64,000 nt of DNA, taken from positions 1 through 64,000 of the forward strand of contig NZ_JANUGW010000012.1 of the NCBI RefSeq assembly GCF_024753285.1. Direction: 5' to 3'. The translations under genes were made by a program, and so were the position numbers. The DNA comes from Massilia pinisoli (GTDB lineage: Bacteria > Pseudomonadota > Gammaproteobacteria > Burkholderiales > Burkholderiaceae_D). Shown here piece after piece: positions 45,126 through 52,403 of the stretch (position 1 is its first letter; every line of letters starts with the position of its first letter). The notes below the pieces were generated by a model. It did no database searches. It saw only the letters and a program-made list of their open reading frames with translations, and was not told the DNA's origin.

Positions 45126-45833
45126 ATGAAGTTTTCCCTCGCGCGTCCGGCCCTCGCCCTCGCAATCCTGGCAACGCTGGCTGCCTGCGGCGGCGGCGGC
45201 AAGGCCACGTTCCCGATCAACGTCACGGTCAGCAACGTCCAGTACTCGGGCCTCATCCTGACCACGAACGGCATGGAATACAAGGTCGAGCCGCCCGCCA
45301 CGGCCGGGCAGGACGTCACGTTCGTCTTCCCGAACCAGATCGAGTACGGCCAGACGTATGATGTGATCCCGAAAGGCCAGGTCGTCACCAACGGTACCCT
45401 CACGGCGCTGGGCGCCCAGCCGGCCCACCAGACCTGTTCGTCGTCGCTGTTCCCGAAAACGGGCACGGCCGGCCAGCTGGCCAAGATCGACATCCGCTAC
45501 GTGTGCGCCGTCAATACGTACCCGCTCACCGGCACCGTCAATGGCCTGACCGGAACCGGCCTCACCCTTGCCAATGGCAGCACCTACCTCCCGGTGTCCG
45601 TCAGCCCGGCGCTGGACAGTGCCGGTGCCCCGACCGGCGCCGCAGTGCCGCTCGCGATGAACTCGGTTCCCTATGGTGCGACGTATGGCGTGACCGTGCT
45701 GACCCAGCCGAAGGACCAGACGTGTACGGTCACAGGCGGCGCCAACGGCACGGGCGGCGGCACGATGGACGACGCGGCGGAAAAAGCCGGCGGCGTCACG
45801 AATCTGGTCGTCACCTGCGTCAAATCGAGCTGA
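45126..45833 (+). CDS. Exported lipoprotein (tandem paralogue 2)
   Basis: A 235-residue lipoprotein with lipobox LATLAAC and then GGGGK. The C-terminal half repeats the module of paralogue 1 (GLTGTGLTLANGSTYLPV..., YGVTVLTQPKDQTCTVTGG). It lies 25 bp after paralogue 1 and shares its promoter. The pair looks like a local duplication of a surface protein with repeated beta modules. Confidence 0.85.
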   Translation: MKFSLARPALALAILATLAACGGGGKATFPINVTVSNVQYSGLILTTNGMEYKVEPPATAGQDVTFVFPNQIEYGQTYDVIPKGQVVTNGTLTALGAQPAHQTCSSSLFPKTGTAGQLAKIDIRYVCAVNTYPLTGTVNGLTGTGLTLANGSTYLPVSVSPALDSAGAPTGAAVPLAMNSVPYGATYGVTVLTQPKDQTCTVTGGANGTGGGTMDDAAEKAGGVTNLVVTCVKSS

Positions 45834-45869
45834 GCGGCCGTTCGCCTCGAATGGATGAGATATGGAGAA

Positions 45870-45890
45870 TTCGTATATCGAATATACGAA
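45870..45890. promoter_or_regulatory. 21-bp perfect palindrome (operator candidate)
   Basis: TTCGTATAT, CGA, ATATACGAA: 9-bp arms that match perfectly. It sits 36 bp after the lipoprotein stop, next to a candidate promoter. Shape and length are those of a dimeric regulator site (MarR, TetR or GntR type). The regulator is unknown. Confidence 0.5.
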
Positions 45891-45897
45891 ACAAAAA

Positions 45898-45999
45898 TTG
45901 GACTGATATGCTGTAGCGCAGCATAATTGCACCTGTCTCCTCCAACTCTCCTCAGAAAAGAATTGGATTTAAGCCCGCCTCAACAGCGGGCTTTTTTTT
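45898..45999 (+). ncRNA. Candidate small RNA with CU-rich (anti-Shine-Dalgarno) seed
   Basis: A promoter-like TTGGAC (45898) and CATAAT (45922) with 18 bases between would start a transcript near 45934. The first 20 or so bases are TCTCCTCC- and CTCTCCTC-rich, i.e. complementary to ribosome binding sites, and the transcript would end at the strong terminator at 45971-45999 with its U tail. TGCTG-N5-CAGCA at 45909-45923 overlaps the promoter as a possible operator. There is no reading frame. It could also be only the terminator of the lipoprotein genes. Confidence 0.45.
45971..45999 (+). terminator. Strong rho-independent terminator
   Basis: AAGCCCGC, seven-base loop, GCGGGCTT, then six more T. 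It ends the transcript of the lipoprotein genes or of the candidate small RNA. Confidence 0.93.
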
Positions 46000-46232
46000 C
46001 GCCCGCATGTTTGCCCGTATGCCGGCGCGTCGACCGGACGAGCGCGATCGGCGGCGGCGAGGCGGCGCGCGCGGTCGGGGTCTCGGGGTGCCGGCGCGAG
46101 GCCGGCATGGTCGGTAAGGCTTGCTGTCGCGGCGCCGTGGACTGCGTGGCAGCCGGGCCGTTTCTTCATCGTTCACTGCCGGGCGGCAGTGGCTTGCTGC
46201 GGTGTTGCGTGATGCGGTGCTGCGGCCGCGCT
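46000..46232. other. GC-rich stretch without a supported gene
   Basis: Open frames exist on both strands but lack starts with ribosome sites and resemble no family. I see no repeat, RNA or regulatory element here. Confidence 0.4.
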
Positions 46233-46412
46233 TCAGCCGGCGGCGAGGCGCTTCGCCGTCACTTTGACGACGGCCATCTGCTGGCCTTCGATCGTCACCT
46301 GGGCATCGTAGCGGGCGTGCTTGGCGACGCTGGCGGCGTGCGCGGCGCTGGTGACACCGACGAGGACGGCAGCGGCGAGGAAGATGGCTTCCATGTTTTT
46401 CAGGATGTTCAT
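46233..46412 (-). CDS. Tiny exported protein (tandem copy 2)
   Basis: A 59-residue protein: signal peptide (NMEAIFLAAAVLVGVTSA, cleaved after AHA), then a 32-residue basic mature part (SVAKHARYDAQVTIEGQQM in part, ending VTAKRLAAG). AAGGAG lies before the ATG. It is almost identical to the next upstream gene over about 165 bp of DNA, so a recent duplication. No family is recognised. Confidence 0.75.
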   Translation of the reverse strand: MNILKNMEAIFLAAAVLVGVTSAAHAASVAKHARYDAQVTIEGQQMAVVKVTAKRLAAG

Positions 46413-46444
46413 GACCGGGCTCCTTCGTTGTGTATGTGCGTGGA

Positions 46445-46639
46445 TCAGATGGCGGCTTTGGGGGCGGCCGGGAGGCGTTTCGCCGTGACTTTGACGACGG
46501 CCATCTGCTGGCCTTCGATCGTCACCTGGGCGTCGTAGCGGGCGTGCTTGGCGACGCTGGCGGCTTGTGCGGCGCTCGTGACACCGACGAGGACGGCAGC
46601 GGCGAGGAAGATGGCTTCCATGTTCTTGAGGACGTTCAT
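46445..46639 (-). CDS. Tiny exported protein (tandem copy 1)
   Basis: A 64-residue paralogue of the previous gene with the same signal peptide and core, and a longer tail ending PAAPKAAI. CAAGGAGAAG lies before its ATG. Only a few residues differ in the shared part, mostly by silent changes at the DNA level, so the protein is kept under selection. Function unknown; secreted or periplasmic by its signal peptide. Confidence 0.75.
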   Translation of the reverse strand: MNVLKNMEAIFLAAAVLVGVTSAAQAASVAKHARYDAQVTIEGQQMAVVKVTAKRLPAAPKAAI

Positions 46640-46877
46640 TTTGCTTCTCCTTGAAGGTTCGTCGGTTGGGTCGGTGCCGTGATCGGCTTCGGATGATGTC
46701 ACTGTAGGCGCGCGCGCCCTGCCCTTCCACCGGGGTGCGACGAACTGCACAAAATGCGGGATAAAAGGCTTAAAAACGCGATGGTGCGTTGCGACACGGC
46801 GCGCCCGCACATGCGTACGCTCAACAGCCAGGCCGGCTACGCTGGCGATACTCCTCTGCGGCACACGCGGAGGCGAC

Positions 46878-47713
46878 ATGGAACGTTGGAACATCCCGGA
46901 ACTCGATGCGGACGGCGCGGCGCGGACGGCCCGCACCGTGCGCGGCTGGAACACGCTCGCGCTGCGGGCGACCGGCGCACGGCCGCACGGCGCACACGCG
47001 CTCGCGCTGCTGCACGGCGCCATGTACAACGCGTGGGCCGCCTACGACGGCGCCGCGCGCCAGACCGTGCATGGCGTGGCCGTCCGCCTGCCGCGCGCCG
47101 AGCGCGACGCCGCCAGCAAGGCGGCCGCGCTGAGCCACGCGGCGCACGGCGTGCTCGTCGGCCTGCATCCGCACGCGCGGCCGGACGCGGACGCGCGCAT
47201 GGCGAGCCTGGGCCTCGATCCGGCCGCGGCCGCCGCCCAGTTCAGTCCGGCGGGCATCGGCCTGGCCGAGGCGGCGGCTGCGCTCGACGCCCGCGAGGGC
47301 CGCCGTTCGCACCGCTGCCGCCCGAGGCCGGCGCACTCCGCACGGCCGCGCCACAACCTGCTGCCGCCATCCCGACGCTGCAGCACTGGTGCCGCCTGGC
47401 CCGTCACGTAGCGCTGCGCGACGGGTACGACGACGACCGCGACGTGCTGCTGTTCTTCGTATTGGCCCACGGCCTGGCCGACGCCGCGCGCACGGCGCCC
47501 TACGATCCGTCCGTATCGGCCGGCTGCGCCGCCGAGGTCCTGCGCCGCTTCACGGGCAGCGACCGCCTGGGCGCGGGCGCGCGCTGGACCACGTTCACGC
47601 AGGCGGCAGGGGCCGGAATGACGAACGCCCGCGACGATGCGCAGGCGTTCGGAAGAAAGGTGGGTGCGCGCGTGTTCGACAAGGCGCGCAGGTATTGGCA
47701 GGGGAAGCTGTAG
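46878..47713 (+). pseudogene. Frameshifted and internally deleted vanadium-haloperoxidase-like gene
   Basis: Two frames make one broken gene. The first, from 46878, has the haloperoxidase/PAP2 N-terminal pattern (GWNTLALRATG, LALLHGAMYNAWAAYDGAARQ, SPAGIGLAEAAA). At about 47300 the reading shifts to another frame, which continues to 47713 with HWCRLARHVALRDGYDDDRDVLLFFVLAHGL in parts, AAEVLRRFTGSDRLG and a C-terminus like that of intact members. The catalytic PSGH-type box expected before AAEVLRRFTG is replaced by VSAGC, and about 200 residues between the two parts are missing. So it cannot be a functional haloperoxidase. Confidence 0.75.
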
Positions 47714-47736
47714 CCGCCTCGCCGCTTGGCGCCGGC

Positions 47737-48921
47737 TTATTTGTGCGAGGCGCCGCTCGACGCCTGGCTGGCGCCCGTCGACGAACCGCCCGCGCTGCCC
47801 GACGCCGAACCGCTCGCGCTGCCGTCCAGGGCCACGCTGCCGTTCAAGCCCGATGCCCCGTCGCGTACCGCGTGGGCGGCGCCTCGCGCCGTACCGGCTG
47901 CCTCGCCGCCCGCGTTCGCGACACGGTCACGTGCCTGGCCGGCCGCACCGCGTGCCGCGCCCGCCGCTGCGCTGCCCGTGGTCGCCACACGGTCGCGTGC
48001 CGCGCCTGCCGCGTTGCGGGCCGTACCCGCGGCCTGGCTGCCGGCCGTCGTCGCGCGGTCCCGTGCCGCGACAGCGGCATGGCGCGCCGTTCCGACGGCT
48101 TCGCTGCCGGTGGCCGTCGCACGGTCGCGCGCTTGGCCGACCGTGCCGGCCGCTTCGCTGCCCGTCGTTACCAACCGGTCCCGTGCCTGGCCCGCCGCGC
48201 CGGCGGCACTGCCGAGCGAACCGCTGCCATCCACGCTGGCCGAACCGGAGCCGTCGGCGCGGCCCGATGCCTTGCCATTGCCCGCATCGACGGACGCCGA
48301 GCGCTCCGCGCCCGCCGTACCGGACGCGTTCCCGCCGAGACCGCCCATGCCCGACAGCAGGCCCGAACGCTGAGCCGGTGCGGCGGGCTGGGTTGCAGGC
48401 TGGGTCGTAGACTGGGTCGCGGGCTGGCTTGCAGCGGTGGCCGGGGCCTGTTGGCGCGACGCGCTCAGCGCACCGTCGAGGGCACCGCTGCCGGACGCAT
48501 TGCCGGCCGCGCCGTCGCCCGCACCGTGTGCCGCACCGGTGATGTCGCCCGCGCCGCGGGTGGCGCGGCCGGCCACGTCCGCACCGAGGACGCCATTGCC
48601 GCGTGCGCCGTCCGCCGTGCCGTGCACCGCGCCGGCGGTGTCGCTTGCGCCGCGGTTCGCGTGACCGGCCGCATCGGCGCCGCGGCTTGCACCGCCACGC
48701 ATATCGTCCGTCGCATCGCGGACGATGCGGCCTTCGCCACGCAGGCCGCCCATCGAATCCATGCGGCCCATGCCGCCCATGCCGCCACCGCCGATCATGC
48801 CGCCGATGGAACCACCCAGCGAGCCGCCCATGCGGCCGCCGAGCAGCTGCGCGTGCGCCTGGTGGGTCATGCCGATGGCGAGGATGAGGGCGATGTGGTG
48901 GGCAATCTGTTTGGCTTTCAT
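47737..48921 (-). CDS. Exported Gly/Ala-rich repeat protein (LEA-like C-terminal half)
   Basis: A 394-residue protein. It has a signal peptide (ending QAHA at about residue 24), a Gly-rich stretch (LLGGRMGGSLGGSIGGMIGG), a long Gly/Ala/Ser middle, and six or so repeats of the type ARDR-x-T-x-GS-x-A-x-GTAR-x-A, amphipathic like LEA proteins. AAGGAG lies before the ATG at 48921. It follows the subtilase gene on the same strand with 106 bp between, and may be a cell-surface or desiccation-related protein. No enzymatic domain is seen. Confidence 0.7.
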   Translation of the reverse strand: MKAKQIAHHIALILAIGMTHQAHAQLLGGRMGGSLGGSIGGMIGGGGMGGMGRMDSMGGLRGEGRIVRDATDDMRGGASRGADAAGHANRGASDTAGAVHGTADGARGNGVLGADVAGRATRGAGDITGAAHGAGDGAAGNASGSGALDGALSASRQQAPATAASQPATQSTTQPATQPAAPAQRSGLLSGMGGLGGNASGTAGAERSASVDAGNGKASGRADGSGSASVDGSGSLGSAAGAAGQARDRLVTTGSEAAGTVGQARDRATATGSEAVGTARHAAVAARDRATTAGSQAAGTARNAAGAARDRVATTGSAAAGAARGAAGQARDRVANAGGEAAGTARGAAHAVRDGASGLNGSVALDGSASGSASGSAGGSSTGASQASSGASHK

Positions 48922-49006
48922 GTCTGTTCTCCTTGTCAGTGAGCGGCAAAGTGCGCCGCCGATACCAGGAAAACGGATCAGCTCGCCGTTTTCTTCCATC
49001 CCTTCC

Positions 49007-49028
49007 AAAAAATTTTTAAATTTTTTTT
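49007..49028. other. 22-bp pure A/T tract
   Basis: A run of 22 A or T bases (AAAAAATTTTTAAA then eight T) lies just after the subtilase stop, in an otherwise GC-rich region. There is no GC stem, so it is not a usual terminator; it may be a bent-DNA or protein-binding site. Confidence 0.5.
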
Positions 49029-50311
49029 CAGCGCAGGTCGGCCGGGTCCGTGCGCACGGCGGCGCCGACGATGCCGTACCCGACCTCGTCGTTCGCGACG
49101 GCCTGGCCATGGCCCGCCTCGCGCGCGAGCGCGTCCACGGCGCGCGCGGCGGCGGCGCGATCGGGCCTGGGCAGGCGCTGTGCCAGCAACGCGGCGACGA
49201 TGGGCGCCGCGAACGACGTGCCGCGCACCTGGCGGTACGGCGGCGTGCCCGGCGCGGCACTGACCATCTGGCTGCCCGGCGCCGCGAATTTCACTTGCGG
49301 GCCCCGCGCCGCTTCCGGCAACGGCTTGCCGCGCCGGTCGACACCGGTCACACCGACGACGCCCGGATAGCTGGCCGGGTACAGCGGCGGCGCCGCGGGC
49401 CCGTCGTTGCCGACGGCCGCCACGAGCAGGTGTCCGTGCGCCTGCATCGCGGCGACGGCGCGCGCGAGCAGCGCATTCGACGGCCCGACGAGGCTGATGT
49501 TCACGACGCCCACCGCCTGCTGGTCGAGCCAGCCGAGGGCGGCGGCGATCCGGTCCGCGGCGCCGCCCACCGGGCTGCCGCAATAGACGTCTGCCGCGTA
49601 CAAGGAGGCACCGGGCGCAGCGCCGTGCAGGTGCTCGGAGCGCCCGACCATCAGCGCGGCCACCGCCGTGCCGTGCGGCGCGGGGACGGCCTGGCCGTTG
49701 CAGCCCCAGCGCGTGATGGCGGCGTCCTCGAAGACGGGATGATCGCCGTCGACGCCGCTGTCCACGAGGCCGACGCGCACAGCCGGTCCGTCGCCGGCCC
49801 TCACGCCGCCCGCCGCGCCGCTGCCGGTATAGACGTGATTGAAATCGTAGCTGCCATCGGGATCGATGGCGCGCAGCTGCTCCACCATCGCAGCCGTCGA
49901 CGCACCGGCCGGCAGGCGCAGCACGACCATGCGGTCGCCCAGCCCCGGCAGCACGTCGTCGCTCACGACCGTCGCGCCCGCGTCGCGCGCGGCCTGCAGC
50001 GCCGCCTCGGACGGCGACCACGCAAGCACCTCGCCCCGCAGCGCCGGTTCGCCGCGCGGGTCGGCCTCGAGCTGGTCGGGGTGATTGCGCAGCAGTTGTT
50101 TGACGGTGTCCAGGCGCAGGCTGCCGAGGTCCGGCAACGGCGCCCGGTCGAGCAGGCGGTCGACGGGACGCCGCAAGCCGTCCAGCCCCACCGGCCCGAT
50201 GCGCCCCGGCAGCGGCAGCGACGGCAGCCCCAGCTGCGCGTGCGCGGATGCCGCCGCGCCCAGCAGGACGGCGGCCGCCGCGGCACGCATCTTTACGTAA
50301 GGGAATTTCAT
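49028..50311 (-). CDS. S8-family serine peptidase (subtilase)
   Basis: An exported subtilisin-like protease of 427 residues with signal peptide (ending ASAHA). The triad is Asp in GLVDSGVDGDHP, His in PHGTAVAALM and Ser in GTSFAAPIVAALLA. A propeptide-like region of about 120 residues precedes the catalytic domain. The start at 50311 is preferred (MKFPYVKMR...). It is divergent from the ECF sigma factor gene, whose regulon it probably belongs to. Targets unknown. Confidence 0.9.
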   Translation of the reverse strand: MKFPYVKMRAAAAAVLLGAAASAHAQLGLPSLPLPGRIGPVGLDGLRRPVDRLLDRAPLPDLGSLRLDTVKQLLRNHPDQLEADPRGEPALRGEVLAWSPSEAALQAARDAGATVVSDDVLPGLGDRMVVLRLPAGASTAAMVEQLRAIDPDGSYDFNHVYTGSGAAGGVRAGDGPAVRVGLVDSGVDGDHPVFEDAAITRWGCNGQAVPAPHGTAVAALMVGRSEHLHGAAPGASLYAADVYCGSPVGGAADRIAAALGWLDQQAVGVVNISLVGPSNALLARAVAAMQAHGHLLVAAVGNDGPAAPPLYPASYPGVVGVTGVDRRGKPLPEAARGPQVKFAAPGSQMVSAAPGTPPYRQVRGTSFAAPIVAALLAQRLPRPDRAAAARAVDALAREAGHGQAVANDEVGYGIVGAAVRTDPADLR

Positions 50312-50344
50312 GAGGAGATCATATATGATTGGGCGATATCGTAT

Positions 50345-50386
50345 AAACGAACGGGAGTGGGAAGAAAATCCCCGTTCGGATCGTTT
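50345..50386. promoter_or_regulatory. Symmetric element in the subtilase/ECF sigma divergent promoter
   Basis: CGAACGGG (50348-50355) and its inverse CCCGTTCG (50371-50378) are nested between AAACGA and TCGTTT (50345-50350 and 50381-50386). Read from either strand this gives AAACGA..AACGGG-like boxes, so both genes may be transcribed by the same sigma factor. The symmetry is seen; the role is inference. Confidence 0.5.
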
Positions 50387-50406
50387 ACCTGACACAGACA
50401 CCGTTC

Positions 50407-50895
50407 ATGCTTGCCGACGAGATTGCCGCCCTGCTGCCCCGCATGCGCCGTTTTGCGCGGGCCCTGACCTTTCACCGCGAAGATGCGGACGACGTGGTGC
50501 AGATCGCAATGGAGCGCGCGCTCGGCCGCAGCGAACAGTGGGAACCGGGGACGCGGCTCGACAGCTGGCTCTTCCGGATCATCAAGAACGCATGGATCGA
50601 TGAAGTACGCAGCCGCACCCGGCGCGCCGAGCTGTTCGCGCCGGAGGAGGAAGGTGAACATGTGGGCGACGACACGGCGCAGGCGCACCAGCAGCGGCTC
50701 GCGGTCCAGAAGGCGATCAGCCTGCTGTCCGAGGAGCACCGGCTCGTCGTCGGTCTCGTGCTGGTGGACGGCTTGCCGTACAAGGAAGCCGCCGAGGTGC
50801 TGGAGATCCCCATCGGGACCCTGACCAGCCGCCTGGCCCGCGCCCGCGACGCCCTGCAGCAGCTGCTCGCCGATCAGACACCGAGGACACGATGA
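50407..50895 (+). CDS. ECF-family RNA polymerase sigma factor
   Basis: A 162-residue sigma factor of the RpoE/extracytoplasmic type: sigma-2 domain (about 10-75, ARALTFHREDADDVVQIAMERAL in parts, LFRIIKNAWIDEVRSR) and sigma-4 domain with helix-turn-helix (about 105-155, GLPYKEAAEVLEIPIGTLTSRLARARDAL in parts). It overlaps the anti-sigma gene by four bases (ATGA), the typical arrangement. It probably also drives the divergent subtilase operon. Confidence 0.94.
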   Translation: MLADEIAALLPRMRRFARALTFHREDADDVVQIAMERALGRSEQWEPGTRLDSWLFRIIKNAWIDEVRSRTRRAELFAPEEEGEHVGDDTAQAHQQRLAVQKAISLLSEEHRLVVGLVLVDGLPYKEAAEVLEIPIGTLTSRLARARDALQQLLADQTPRTR

Positions 50896-51614
50896 GATTT
50901 TCCGATGAAACCCTGATGGCCTATGCCGACGGCGAGCTCGATCCGCAGGAGCGCGCCGCCATCGAACAGGCGATGCGCGACGACCCGGCCGTCGCCAATG
51001 CCGTGGCCAGCCACCTTGCGCTGCGCGCCGACGTCGCCGCCGCATTTGCCGGCATCCTCGACGAGCCCGTGCCCGCGCGCCTGCAGCCGCCGCCGGCGCC
51101 CGCACCGGTGCTGTCGCTCGACGCGGCGCGGGCCGAGCGCGCGGCCGCGAAGGCGCGCCGCACGTGGTCGTGGCCGGAATGGGGCGCGCTGGCGGCGATG
51201 CTCGTCGTCGGCGTCCTGGCCGGCAAGGCGCTCCCCGGCGGCGCGCCTGCCATCGCCGGCAACGGCGGACAGGTGGTGGCGCAGGGCGAACTCGCGTCGG
51301 CGCTCGACCGCGAGGTCGGCGGCCAGGGCGGCGGGAAGGTGAAGGTCGGCGTCAGCTTCGCCGCACGCGACGGCGATTATTGCCGCACCTTCGTCATGGG
51401 CACGTCGGCCGGCCTCGCGTGCCGCACGGGCGGGCAATGGAAGATTCCCGTGCTGTCGGAAACGGCACCCGAAGCCGCCGGCGGCTATCGCCAGGCAGGC
51501 AGCGCGTTGCCGACGGCCGTGCTGGACGCCGTCGACGAACGCATCGCGGGCAAGCCGCTCGACGCGGCGGGAGAAGAGGCGGCGCGCGCCCGCGGCTGGC
51601 GGGCCGGCCGCTGA
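50892..51614 (+). CDS. Anti-sigma factor (transmembrane)
   Basis: A 240-residue inner membrane protein: N-terminal sigma-binding region (MRFSDETLMAYADGELDPQER), one transmembrane helix near residues 97-113 (GALAAMLVVGVLAGKAL), and a periplasmic domain with two cysteines (DYCRTF and LACRTGG). It would hold the ECF factor until a periplasmic signal releases it. No zinc-binding HxxxCxxC motif is seen. Confidence 0.88.
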   Translation: MRFSDETLMAYADGELDPQERAAIEQAMRDDPAVANAVASHLALRADVAAAFAGILDEPVPARLQPPPAPAPVLSLDAARAERAAAKARRTWSWPEWGALAAMLVVGVLAGKALPGGAPAIAGNGGQVVAQGELASALDREVGGQGGGKVKVGVSFAARDGDYCRTFVMGTSAGLACRTGGQWKIPVLSETAPEAAGGYRQAGSALPTAVLDAVDERIAGKPLDAAGEEAARARGWRAGR

Positions 51615-51619
51615 GGCGA

Positions 51620-52399
51620 TCAGGCCAGCGGCTTCAATACGTTGGCGAGCGCCACGTACTGTTCCAGCCCCACGGTTTCCGGGCGCGCGCCCGGGTCGAT
51701 GCCGGCGTCGACGAGCTGCTGCTCGGTGAACATGCCGGCCACGCAGTTGCGGATCACCTTGCGGCGCTGCGAGAACGCCTTCTGCACGACGGCTTCCAGC
51801 GCGCCCGCGTCGGCGGACAGCTGGCGGCGCGTGGGCACCATGCGCACGATGGCGGAATCGACTTGCGGCGGCGGATCGAACGCCGTCGGCGGCACGACAA
51901 ACAGCAGCGCCATGTCGTAGCGCCACTGCAGCATCACGGACAGGCGGCCATAGGCCTTCGTGCCCGGTTCCGCCACCATGCGCTCCACGACTTCCTTCTG
52001 CAGCATGAAGTGCTGGTCCTCGATGAGGTGGGCGAAGTCGGCCAGGTGGAACAGCAGCGGGCTGGAGATGTTGTACGGCAGGTTGCCCACCACGCGCAGC
52101 TTCCTCCCTTCCGGGACGGGAATGCTGCCGAAATCGAATTTCAGCGCGTCGCCCGAGTGGATCGTCAGGCGTTCGCGCGGATATGATTTTTCCAGGCGCG
52201 CGACGAGGTCGCGGTCCAGCTCGACCACGTGCATGTGGTCCAGCTCCTTGAGCAGCAGCGCCGTCATCGCGGCCAGGCCGGGGCCGATTTCGACCATGGT
52301 GTCGCCGCGGCGGGGGCCGATGCCTTCGATGATGTCGTGGAGGACGTGGTCGTCGGTCAGGAAGTTCTGGCCGAAGCGCTTGCGGGCTACATGTTTCAT
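51620..52399 (-). CDS. rsmA: 16S rRNA (adenine1518-N6/adenine1519-N6)-dimethyltransferase
   Basis: KsgA enzyme: dimethylates two adjacent adenines in helix 45 of 16S rRNA late in 30S assembly; loss gives kasugamycin resistance. The 259-residue protein has the FGQNFLTD N-terminus, MVEIGPGLAAMT and the catalytic VGNLPYNISSPLLF box. pdxA ends 4 bp before it on the same strand; convergent with the anti-sigma gene. Confidence 0.97.
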   Translation of the reverse strand: MKHVARKRFGQNFLTDDHVLHDIIEGIGPRRGDTMVEIGPGLAAMTALLLKELDHMHVVELDRDLVARLEKSYPRERLTIHSGDALKFDFGSIPVPEGRKLRVVGNLPYNISSPLLFHLADFAHLIEDQHFMLQKEVVERMVAEPGTKAYGRLSVMLQWRYDMALLFVVPPTAFDPPPQVDSAIVRMVPTRRQLSADAGALEAVVQKAFSQRRKVIRNCVAGMFTEQQLVDAGIDPGARPETVGLEQYVALANVLKPLA

Positions 52400-52403
52400 T
52401 GTC

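Noticed and set aside
45870..45890. loxP-like or dif-like recombination site
   Set aside because: The arms share TTCGTATA with loxP but the spacer is 5 rather than 8 bp and the outer arm bases differ; no recombinase gene is near.
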